64,000 bases of DNA from NCBI RefSeq assembly GCF_030463565.1, contig NC_134652.1:10815897-10879896 (forward strand). The letters are read 5' to 3'. The notes beneath the pieces are model-generated. The model did no database searches and was not told the DNA's origin. It was given only the letters and a program-made list of their open reading frames with translations. This document shows, one piece after another, positions 51,677-59,614 of the stretch. Both the position numbers and the translations under genes were made by a program. Source of the stretch: Pelecanus crispus. Lineage: Eukaryota; Chordata; Aves; Pelecaniformes; Pelecanidae. Numbering within the stretch: the first letter of the stretch is position 1; each line of letters opens with the position of its first letter.

Positions 51677-52112
51677 CTATTCTAAGGACTTGGTTACGAG
51701 GGAGAGCGGCTGGGGCTGTGTCCCCGCCAGCGAGCTGTGGGAATGCAAGGAGGACGTCGAGGGCTGTGCTAGGGATGCGGCGGCGGCGGCGGCCGGCGGG
51801 AGGGCGGCCGGCGGGTGGTCCAGGGCCCCGTTGGGGCAGCTGGCGGCAGGCAGGGCGCCGGGCTTGCTCGCAGCGCTCTCAGCGAGGACGAGCGAGGATG
51901 GCGGCGGCATCATGACCAGGTGCGCCAGCGGGTCGGGCTTCAATGAGAGCGAGAGGGGTTGCGTTTGTTCAGTCTGTGGTTTCGAGTCTCTGGAGGGGGA
52001 GGCGAGCATGGCGGGGGAGGACGGAGGAGAGTCTAGTAAGCTTCCATCTGAAGAGGGTGGGCTGACGCAGCTGCCTTCACCTTGTATGTAGCGAACGCAC
52101 TTTTTTTTTCTC
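51677..52112 (-). CDS. TCF7L2: TCF7L2 terminal exon, coding part (E-tail)
   Basis: This is the terminal coding exon of TCF7L2. The acceptor tttctag ends at 52,113. The frame after either 73-nt exon completes an Arg codon and runs 144 codons to TAA at 51,677. It begins RKKKCVRYIQGEGSC, the last C-clamp cysteine and basic segment, then a Ser/Pro-rich tail. It carries two CtBP-type co-repressor motifs, TQPLSLSLKPDPLAHL and the C-terminal QPLSLVTKSLE. An alanine-rich stretch (AALPPAAAAAASLAQPS) is encoded by a GC-rich trinucleotide run near 51,780-51,800. The first bases include nine consecutive A residues (52,101-52,109). An alternative frame, used when both 73-nt exons are skipped, stops at 52,033-52,035. 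GC content is far above that of the flanking intron and 3' UTR. Several residues in the alanine-rich part differ from mammals, as expected of a fast-evolving region. Confidence 0.95.
52033..52112 (-). CDS. TCF7L2: TCF7L2 overlapping short-tail (S-isoform) reading frame in the terminal exon
   Basis: When the 49-nt or 51-nt exon, both ending in phase 1, is joined directly to the terminal exon, the latter is read in a different frame. The exon begins with GA completing a Gly codon, then reads EKKSAFATYKVKAAASAHP and ends QMEAY before TAG at 52,035-52,033. The known mammalian short TCF7L2 isoform has the same kind of tail. The product lacks the C-clamp, the CtBP motifs and the E-tail. The frame overlaps the long-tail frame on the same strand, so about 80 nt are dual-coding. 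Its use in this species is inferred from phase and conservation. Confidence 0.8.
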
Positions 52113-53940
52113 CTAGAAACAGGGAGAGAGTTCTCTGTGAATAAAGGGCAGAGATGCTGATGGAGACAGTTATCTAAAGCAAAGAGCCGTCAATTAGCTA
52201 GTCTGGGCTCTGCGCGGGCAGCACCCCGGCCCCACGCGCCGTCCTGGGGGTCTGGCGGGGTGTCCTCGGCACCGAGCCCGCTCGGGAACCTCCCCTCGGC
52301 TATCAGATTTGGAAAGGATTCACCAATTGTCTCTTCGTCCCCCTCATCTTCAGGCCGCCTCCTTTCCTTAGTTATTTTAATAATCGGAAAATCAGGTAAG
52401 ACCTTTTTTGGAGCCCACTGTGCTAATCTACAAACTCTACTTTCCTCCGGAAAAATAAAACCAAACCAACTTAATCCTTAAAATAAAAGCTCTGGGTAGT
52501 TGACGGTATCTCAAGATGTCCCATAACGCTGTCCAACTCAACAGGGCTATCTCTACACCTGCGGCACCTGTCGTGTCTTACGATGCACTGCCCTTGGGAG
52601 GCAAGGACGGCTGCAAACTACCGCTCATTGCTTTCTCCTCTGTTAAGAACCACACCAAATCCAGAAACGTCAGAGTCAGACAGCAGGGATATATAATAGA
52701 GAGAATGAGAGAGAGGGGAAATAAAAACAAAACCAACAGACAAACAGAAGAAAAACCAGGAAAAGAACAGGATAAACAGAGTATGATCCAAAATAACAAG
52801 AATAACTGGTTGTATGGCCTGCAGGTTGTGGCTTTACATTGACTCAGTTTTACTTTTTGTTTTAAGGGAGAGTGGTAAATTTTGGAAGCTGCTCGTCTGC
52901 ATTTTGGGGAATTTTCCTCTGAGAGGCCATCCATGTTAACTCCAGAGCGGGATCCAATTTCAGTAGGTGAAGAGCACGACGACAGGTACAAAGGTGAGGA
53001 GCAACAGGGAGCTTATTTCACGCCAGGGAATATGAGAGTCTTGCAAGAACCGCTCACCTTCAAATAAATAAGTGACCCGACAGAGATCTTTTCTCCTCCC
53101 TCTGTCCACTTAATAATGTAAAGGATAATGAAAACATGACAGTTTCACACCATCTCTCTTGCCAAGTATATGCAAGACAATTCTAACAGCAGGACAGAAA
53201 TAATGAGGCAAACAACCACAGCATCTGGCAGAACGACATTCAGTGGCCACCTTGACCCTCATAATGACGGCTCTCCAGCCCTCCTATTCACAAGCACACT
53301 TTCCATGGGAAGTGCTGAACTGCTGTTACACAGCCCGGGGTGTATGACAAAGTCTGTCTAGAGCAGCTCTGCCACAAAAACTTTGGACACTCAGCTAAGC
53401 TGCGCAAAGCCACCAACGTGAAGGAGTAGGTTGCTCTCCTCCTCCAGTGGATACCTCGCCCTAGCTCAGCAACTTCATCAGAGAAAGCGCCCAAGCGTGG
53501 CTCAGCAGCTGAACGTCGCTGGGCGACATTCCCCACTCGCGGAGGTGCCCTAGCTCCACTGCTGGCCGTCAACGTTCGCCCCTATGCATGGCAACTACGT
53601 TTGGCTTGGCTTAAACCGAGGTCTGCTGTCCAGGCAATGGGGCTAGATGTTTCTCGGCTGCAAGGGAGATGGCACCAGCTTGATCCTGGAGTTAAAAGAT
53701 GTCATCTCCCACAGCCAGGAAGGGAACAGCAACCCTGGCACCCCGTCTTTCCACCAGCTTCAGTGAGGGACCAATGCTGTGACATCCCTTCCTCCAGAGA
53801 CTCAGGCTCTGCGCTCAGGTTCTGCTCCACGTTCCACATGGCAAGGTAAGGGGTTAGGGCTATTAGAGTTTTAACCACGTTAGCCTGCGGATCAATACAT
53901 GCTAAAAACTAAAGACAACCATGCAACTTAAATGTTAAAA

Positions 53941-53959
53941 AGAAAGAAAGAAAGAAAGA
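53941..53959. repeat. (GAAA)n microsatellite
   Basis: Nearly five AGAA/GAAA units in the last TCF7L2 intron. A plain tetranucleotide repeat. Confidence 0.85.
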
Positions 53960-55769
53960 TAGAAGACAGCAAGTGAAGGCTGTAAACCATGCTTTATTAG
54001 AGCAACGTTAAAAGACAGAAAAAAATTAATTTGGTGGGCTCAAAACAGAACCTGTTAATCCTTCTACCATCAACAAACAACGTGGGAAGCCTCTGGCTCT
54101 TGGCTAAGGACAGTTCTGCTGCTCTTTCTCCCCTCCCCTCTCCTCTGTCTCACCACTTCCTAGCTTCAGCTGTGCAACGCTACCAGGGCCACAGTTCACG
54201 TTTGGACCTTCTCTACAGCTCCAGTGGCAAAGCAGAACAGTGACGCTTCACAAAGCTCACTGATAATACCTCTGTGGAAAGGTGGGTTCTCACAATTTGG
54301 AGACTGCAGGGCTCCCCCCAGTCCTCAAATTAAAATAATTTGCAAGCAGAGACCCAAGCTCTGCCTGCCTCATTGATGGTGGTACAGAAGCCATTCAACT
54401 GGATTGCTCTGAACCTACAAGGCAGTTAACTATTTCACTGGAGGCAGTTTTGAATCTAGTATGCCAAAAATTCAAAAATAATTTTTTTAATACTATTTAA
54501 GTTCTGTGGCCTGAAAGGAAGAGTTCCTATGGCAAAGCAGACTTAAACCAGGTCTACCTGACTTTCCAACTCTGCAGAGTTAACAACCGTTAGAAAACTA
54601 AACCCACTGGTCTGCCACCTGAATTTTCCTTTGACTGGGATTAAGGGAGCAGATTGCTTCCTCTGCTTCTGTTGTATATTAAACTCTTTAATAGCGTGGC
54701 CACTTCTAGCCTGAAAAGCCATTTACTTAAATCACGATGGCTCAAGGGGGGGACATTTCTCCAGCCTGTGCCTTTCCCACCAGGTGTTATCTGTGGTCAC
54801 GTACGTGCCAGGGTTAGGTGGGACAGAAGGCATAGATGGTAAAATGCCAAACCCTGCAAGCCAAATTTTACTAGAAGTGAACACCACCAGGCAACTCTGG
54901 CAAAGGGGAGTAAGTAAACATCCAAGGAACTCTCTGTGCCTCAGTTTTGCTCTCCAAAAAGTGGGAACAAAAATAATACGTATTCCCCCTCAGAAGCACG
55001 AGTGAGGATTACTCACTTGTGCATTGCTCTGAAGTGTCAACTGCTACATCAGTCTGGCAAACACCAACAGACCTGACCCGGCTGGTGCTGCCCTTGAAAC
55101 TAGCCCCAGGACAGCATCGGGAAACCTGTAATGCTGCAATTGCCATGAGTGAAAGCCACAGAGGACGACAAGGGTTTATTCAGTTCCTGTGAGCAAAGAC
55201 AGTTCCTGTCTCAGTTTCTATTGTAGTAGCAAACTGCACATCTTTAGCACCGACCTAAGATGTGCTACAAAATGCTACCATGCTAACAAATGCAATGTTG
55301 TAACGGTTAGGACCAGAACTAGGAGAGAAATGCTCTAATACCTAGTGATAAAATGCATCCATGCATTTAAAAAAAACCCAAAACAAAAGAAAAGCAGCTG
55401 AGTCTGTATCAGTAAGTCTAAAGCTATCAGCTACACCACTGGAGTCCTCTCTGATGTGCTGCAAAGATTTCTGACCAAAACCTGGCATAAGTTAAGAGAG
55501 GGTTTATGCTTCATGTGTAACCTAAGCAATGTACGGACCGAATGAAAAGTCCCCTTGCTGATAAAGTTTTAGTTTTAAAAGTACGGTGTTTACTTAAGCA
55601 GCTAGGGAAAGATAAAGCAACACAAACATGATGTGCCCCCAGTTCTGATACATGGCATACAGAGCCTGACATGCTTCAAATACTCTATCTCTAGACTACA
55701 CAAATTTCTGCTGATAGCGTGTAATGAACTAACCACAGAATAAAGCCTAATTAAACACAGCATTTGAGT

Positions 55770-55830
55770 CTTTGGCTAGCATGGGACTCGAACCTCCTGA
55801 CACAGTGAAGTGGCTACCCAGCTCTTGTGG
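55770..55830 (-). repeat. tRNA-like (SINE-type) fragment
   Basis: On the minus strand, GGTTCGAGTCC (55,784-55,794) is a perfect tRNA T-arm/B-box. It is preceded by an A-box-like GAGCTGGGTAGCC (55,812-55,824). The A-to-B spacing is about 17 nt, against the usual 30 or more, and no acceptor stem pairs across it. It is therefore not an intact tRNA. It fits a degraded tRNA-derived SINE head or a tRNA pseudogene fragment. Confidence 0.35.
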
Positions 55831-56933
55831 ACTGACTCTTCTCCCTTTAAGCTTTAAGCAACCGCTGCTTTCAACGCTTGTTTAACATACGTACTGGTAC
55901 TGGTACTGGTATTTAAGACCCCAACACCCGGTACTAGCATGCCTCCAATGGGACAATATGCAATCTGTTGAAGACATTTCTGGTGCCTTAGCTGGTATTT
56001 TACCACACAACACCACCCTCGATCCGTGTTTTCCTCGACACTAAGCACAAACAAGACTGCGTGCATACACAAAATATGATGGACGTCTGATCTACATTCT
56101 AAATGAGATGGAGCACATGGGACTGGCATGAGTAAAAGGGGGAAATGTGGGAGAGGAATCACTACACACAGAGTGTGGTTTGGGTTGAAATACCTACCAT
56201 CATAATATTCCAAATTCAAAGACTGCTTGTATCAGAACAAAGAAACAACAAATTTAACCAAACGCGATCATATAAGGAAAAAGGAATGAGAAAAGAACTA
56301 CTCGGTATCCCTCCACCAAGAAAGAAGTACGTACTGAGTTATACATGGAATTAAACTCCAGTAGAACATGGGCTGTCGAAATTTGGGCTCTCTGATGTCT
56401 TTCACCTCCTTTTAACGCTGGAAACTGTCCTACTAAAGTTGTAATCAGTTTTGTCTAGAGCTCAGGCGTTTACAGCTCACTTGTTGGGATAAAATTTAGA
56501 AAAAACGTATTTTCGTAATCAGAAAAAGAAGACATCAGATCATTTAAAAAACTGGTGTCTACATAAACCTTACCAAGGCATAGAAGCCTACAGGTAGCTG
56601 TTTAATTTTGCAGATAACACCAAAAAAAATGAGTACAATACAAGCTGTAAACACTGGCTTTTACATCTCTAATCATGAGAAAAACACTAGTGCTGCAGAT
56701 CCCAGAACCTTTTTAAAAAGCCTTTGGAGGCAGTGGACTTAGACCCAAATGAAAGACAAAATACAGATGTCCAGCTAAACATTCATTTTGCTGACAATCT
56801 GGGAAAAAATAATAAAAAAGCCAAAAAACTGCCAGCTTTAAGGACTTGAAGTTTTCTTGTTCCCAGTTCTACCACCAGGGAGAGGTTATTGGTAAAGAAA
56901 GAGAGAAAATGGCATTAAATTAGCAAGAAATTC

Positions 56934-56947
56934 CAAAGATCAAAGAT
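56934..56947. promoter_or_regulatory. Tandem TCF/LEF-like site inside a TCF7L2 intron
   Basis: CAAAGATCAAAGAT places two CAAAGAT units head to tail. The second forms AGATCAAAG, the canonical TCF/LEF recognition core. It lies about 136 nt downstream of C-clamp exon B. It could be an autoregulatory Wnt-responsive site. A single short motif of this kind also occurs by chance, so the call rests on the tandem arrangement. Confidence 0.35.
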
Positions 56948-57082
56948 TATTAGCAATTGATGCTGTGGGAGAGAGAAAGGTGGGGAGGGGGGAAAAAAAG
57001 ATTAAAAAAATAAAATCACACAAATGCACTAAGAGGACAGATTGCTTTTATTTCCCCAAAGGCCTAATGGGTAGTATTATAC

Positions 57083-57155
57083 CTGCATGGTTTGCACCAT
57101 AAACTCTGTCGGTCAAGCCCGAACAATGCCCGACACTTCTTTGGAGTATTTGCAT
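57083..57155 (-). CDS. TCF7L2: TCF7L2 alternative C-clamp exon B, CRALF type (73 nt)
   Basis: This is the second alternative exon for the front half of the C-clamp, and it has the same length and phase as exon A 575 nt upstream. The peptide contains [20 protein letters not shown] followed by CKPC. The clamp cysteines are kept, but the CRARF arginine is replaced by leucine (CRALF). The acceptor is tgctaacag before 57,155, with a branch-point-like TGCTAAC unusually close to the AG. The donor is GTATAA from 57,082. It is clearly a tandem duplicate of exon A. Use of either exon alone gives the long E-tail. Splicing A onto B reads B in another frame and reaches a stop after 14 codons ([14 protein letters not shown], counting the junction codon), a known kind of truncated TCF7L2 isoform. 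Confidence 0.95.
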
Positions 57156-57730
57156 CTGTTAGCATAAGGTAAACACAAAAAATACAACACAATGGTGGAT
57201 AGAGCTCATTTGGACTGCGTCATCTTAGCTACAGCTACGTTTAGCTTTCAATCACCTTAGTTTTATTTGGTAATCTCCCCTCGTACCAAGGGCAGGAAAG
57301 AAAACAGAACTTTCACAATGAGCCAAAAGAAAACCAAAAAAATCTCCGACACGGCCGTGTGTCTGTCCGGTGTTGGCACCGCGCTCAATGCCGTGTTATC
57401 AAGGGCTTTGGGAGCGACTTTCCTTGGGCGGAGGCTTGGAGGGCAGCAGCGTGGTTGAGCCACGGATCAGATGGGCTTAAGGCTGATGCTGTTTTACAGT
57501 GGGTTTTTGGCTAGCAGCAGCAAAGAGGAAGGCAAAAAAAAGAGACCAACAACGAAAAAAAAAGCAAAACCCTTTCAGAGAGATGATAACTCATGGCAGT
57601 GTCCCACTCCCTTGTGTCTTCTAGATCACAACACAGAGCTACAAAGCAACAAGGCAGGAAAAAAAAGGGGAAAGTACCAAATAAACCAGCTGCAAATCAG
57701 CCATAGCGAGTCTGGGAAAACTATACACAC
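57156..57730 (-). other. TCF7L2: TCF7L2 intron between the two alternative C-clamp exons
   Basis: A 575-nt intron separating the duplicated 73-nt exons. It includes A-rich stretches and short open frames but no recognised exon. It is long enough for normal splicing, so steric hindrance between splice sites cannot be what makes the two exons exclusive. Exclusivity would rest on regulation or on loss of doubly included products. Confidence 0.8.
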
Positions 57731-57803
57731 CTGCAGGGGCCGCACCAGTTATTCTGTTGATCAAGGCCAAAGCGCGCTCGGCATTTCTTAGGAGCGCTCA
57801 GGT
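57731..57803 (-). CDS. TCF7L2: TCF7L2 alternative C-clamp exon A, CRARF type (73 nt)
   Basis: This alternative exon encodes the first half of the TCF7L2 C-clamp, a Cys-coordinated DNA-binding module that reads a helper site beside the HMG motif. The peptide contains [20 protein letters not shown], giving three of the four clamp cysteines. The fourth lies in RRKKKC at the start of the terminal exon. The acceptor is cattcag before 57,803 and the donor is GTGTGT from 57,730. The phase is 2 + 23 codons + 2, so it joins both the upstream phase-1 exons and the terminal exon. Because 73 is not a multiple of 3, its use switches the frame of the terminal exon. A 90-nt unbroken polypyrimidine tract lies just upstream of its acceptor. 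The CRARF motif itself is intact, so this is the fully competent clamp version. Confidence 0.95.
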
Positions 57804-58960
57804 CTGAATGAGTTCAAGAAAAGCGAGCAGAAAAGGGAGAGAGGAAAAAAAGAAAAGGGGAGAGGGGGGGAGAGAGAGAGAGAGAGGAAGAGAGAAAAGG
57901 GGAGAAAAAAGAGAAAGATAAAAATAAGGAAAAAATAAAAATAAAAAAGGGAATAAAAATCAATGTCCTCGTTATTAATTGCAAAATATTGACTTTTGAT
58001 TTAAAAGTTAAAAAAAAGTGATAATCACATTTTTATTCAACTCTTGAGATTAGCTGTTGCAATTAAAGCTGCAGTATCCCTTTATAAAGGACTGTTTCTT
58101 TCCCTTTTAAAAGAGCAGGTAGAGGAAAGTCATTGTGGCTGGTCTAGCAGGATGTTTCAGGCAAGATTTATTTGGGCTGGGGTTTTTTATTCTCTTTTTT
58201 GAGAGGGGGGGGAAAAAAGGAAGAAAAGAAGCTGAGTATGGAAGTTAGATCCTGAACATGCTTTTTTCTTCAACTCAGATACAAAATAAAAATAAGAGGA
58301 AAAAAAAAAAGAAAAAAAAAAGGAAATTATATCTCCTGGGATAATGCAGCTTTTGGAATAACATTCAATTCATTTGTTTTTATTAATTTGTATTTAAAAG
58401 AATGGATAAGAATAAGCAGATTGCGGAATGAGTATGTTAGTATCAGCCAGAAAATAAAACGTAAAGCATGGCAAGGTGCTGAGTTAGTACAGCTAGTGAA
58501 TTGCAATGAATAGGCTTGAGCAGAAAGGAAAAAAAAAAAATCCAAAACTAAAATAATAATAAAAAAATGTATATGCATGCTAATGTGAGAAGACTTAGTG
58601 GGAGCCATGAAAAATGCCATTAGATTAAGGAGGTTCATTACTGACTTGCTTCCATTCTTTATCAGTCTCTTTAAAGAAATACTGCATATTCAATTTGCAC
58701 AGTTAGTACAACTCTTGCGTTATTTTTACTGTATTACTGTTTTAATAGCAATTGTTACAAAAACGAAAAACAAAATTAAAAAATACTATCAAACATATAA
58801 TAGATATAAAGATATATAGATAATAAATACTATCAAAACGTGTGGATGGTATTTTTTTCTTAATGTCATAAGTGTTTAATGTTAAAATCTATAATGGCAG
58901 GAAAAAAAATTAAAAAGCAGTTCATAAACTATTTTAAATGACTCAAAATGACGTTAGCAC
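57804..58960 (-). other. TCF7L2: TCF7L2 intron between the 51-nt exon and C-clamp exon A
   Basis: A 1,157-nt AT-rich intron. Its 3' end carries an extreme polypyrimidine tract. The middle holds many A/T homopolymers. No additional exon with plausible splice sites and phase was recognised. The open frames here are low-complexity chance frames. Confidence 0.85.
57829..57918 (-). promoter_or_regulatory. 90-nt unbroken polypyrimidine tract before C-clamp exon A
   Basis: The plus strand is purely A/G for 90 bases, including an AGAGAG run at 57,869-57,885. The transcript strand is therefore pure C/U, ending 25 nt before the acceptor at 57,803. Such CU-rich tracts are classic PTB and PCBP targets and could decide between the two 73-nt exons. 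The tract may also be a simple repeat that expanded in this lineage. The composition is certain and the regulatory role is inferred. Confidence 0.6.
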
Positions 58961-59011
58961 CTGTAATCGGAGGAAGTGAAAGGCAAGGATTTAGGAAACA
59001 TTCGCTGTGTT
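58961..59011 (-). CDS. TCF7L2: TCF7L2 alternative cassette exon (51 nt)
   Basis: This small cassette exon of TCF7L2 encodes EHSECFLNPCLSLPPIT between the basic tail and the C-clamp. The minus-strand acceptor is a T-run followed by cag, with the first base at 59,011. The donor begins GTGCT at 58,960. It starts and ends in phase 1 (2 + 48 + 1 nt), so inclusion or skipping keeps the frame and simply adds or removes 17 residues. It is known as an alternatively used exon in mammals. The peptide carries two extra cysteines, but no domain is recognised. It sits 554 nt downstream of the 49-nt exon, and that intron holds two UGCAUG motifs and a UG-rich repeat, which is consistent with regulated inclusion. 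The exon identity is clear. Its tissue pattern in this species cannot be read from sequence. Confidence 0.93.
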
Positions 59012-59167
59012 CTGAAAAAAAAGAACAAATTATACAAAGGCTTCAAAAAAACTAAGTCAGGGCTTCTTCAAAATTGACTATGAGATTGCCTATGCAGTAT
59101 TTCTAATTTCCTATATAGAATGGCAAACCTCCTTAATTTAAAATGGGTGCGATTTACCACTGTAAGG

Positions 59168-59173
59168 CATGCA
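59168..59173 (-). promoter_or_regulatory. UGCAUG element upstream of the 51-nt cassette exon
   Basis: TGCATG on the transcript strand, about 157 nt before the acceptor of the 51-nt exon. UGCAUG is the high-affinity Rbfox binding motif. Upstream placement is generally linked to exon skipping. Function here is inferred from motif and position only. Confidence 0.45.
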
Positions 59174-59211
59174 TCAGAACATACAGGTACAGCCCAAATT
59201 AATACCAAACA

Positions 59212-59245
59212 CATACATACGTACGTACACGCACACACATATGCG
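59212..59245. repeat. CA/TACG-type simple repeat (UG-rich on the transcript strand)
   Basis: A dinucleotide-like run of ACAT, ACGT and ACAC units. In the TCF7L2 transcript it reads as a UG-rich tract (GTGTGTGCGTGTACGTACGT) about 200 nt upstream of the cassette exon. UG-rich intronic tracts are typical binding places for CELF or TDP-43 proteins. The repeat is visible and the binding is inferred. Confidence 0.6.
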
Positions 59246-59360
59246 CAAAATAAGCGGACAACTTTATAAATGGTGGCATAGGCATTACAACTACGGCTCT
59301 GCAGTTAAAGGCTTTGCGATTATTACGTACAAATTCAGCTAACGTCACGAGAGGCTCTTA

Positions 59361-59366
59361 CATGCA
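59361..59366 (-). promoter_or_regulatory. Second UGCAUG element in the same intron
   Basis: TGCATG on the transcript strand, 200 nt downstream of the 49-nt exon and 350 nt upstream of the 51-nt exon. With the copy at 59,168 it gives two Rbfox-type hexamers in a 554-nt intron, against an expectation of about 0.14. Confidence 0.4.
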
Positions 59367-59565
59367 GTGGCTGGGTTACTAGTTTTAGAAGGGCAATAAC
59401 GCGTAAATAATTAGAGTGCATTAAAAAAAAAAAAGGCTGCCTAATATAGGGACCGGCTCCCGGTGAGGCCAGGAGACTCGTACCCACCTCCCCCGTACCT
59501 AGGAGCGTCACACCAGGACTGCCACGCTTCCACTAAGCAAGAGATTTAGACTAATTTTTACTTAC

Positions 59566-59614
59566 CATTGGTCTCTCCTGGCTGCTTATCCCTTTTCCTC
59601 TTCTTCTTCTTTCC
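59566..59614 (-). CDS. TCF7L2: TCF7L2 coding exon: basic/NLS segment after the HMG box (49 nt)
   Basis: This internal exon of TCF7L2, the Wnt-pathway HMG-box transcription factor, encodes GKKKKRKRDKQPGETN, the basic tail that directly follows the HMG box in TCF/LEF proteins and acts in nuclear import and DNA bending. The minus-strand acceptor ends tttcctgcag, with the first exon base at 59,614. The donor is gtaagt at 59,565-59,560, a near-consensus site. The exon enters in phase 0 and leaves with one spare base (16 codons plus G), which sets the frame for all alternative exons downstream. The length and peptide match the vertebrate orthologue as I know it. The preceding HMG-box exons were sought by eye up to 64,000 and not seen, so they lie outside the window. 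The identification is firm because all five exons are collinear with compatible phases. Confidence 0.95.

Larger units (their letters stand above)
52113..57082 (-). other. TCF7L2: TCF7L2 last intron
   Basis: A 4.97-kb intron before the terminal exon. Both ends are defined (donor GTATAA at 57,082, acceptor tttctag at 52,113). It contains a TCF/LEF-like tandem site near 56,934, a GAAA repeat at 53,941 and a tRNA-like fragment near 55,784. A rarely used extra exon is known in some mammals, but I cannot identify one here. Confidence 0.8.
59012..59565 (-). other. TCF7L2: TCF7L2 intron between the 49-nt and 51-nt exons
   Basis: A short 554-nt intron with a consensus GTAAGT donor and a T-rich acceptor. 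It contains two UGCAUG elements and a UG-rich simple repeat on the sense strand, listed separately. No coding potential is seen. Confidence 0.85.

Noticed and set aside
51511-52091. Plus-strand open frames opposite the TCF7L2 terminal exon
   Set aside because: They are antisense shadows of the GC-rich coding exon and of the A-rich 3' UTR.
55892-55910. (TACTGG)3 run
   Set aside because: Too short to report as a meaningful repeat; probably a minor slippage product.
58571-58582. TATGCATGC element near the cassette exon as an Rbfox site
   Set aside because: On the transcript strand it reads GCATGCATA, which contains GCAUG but not the full UGCAUG hexamer.
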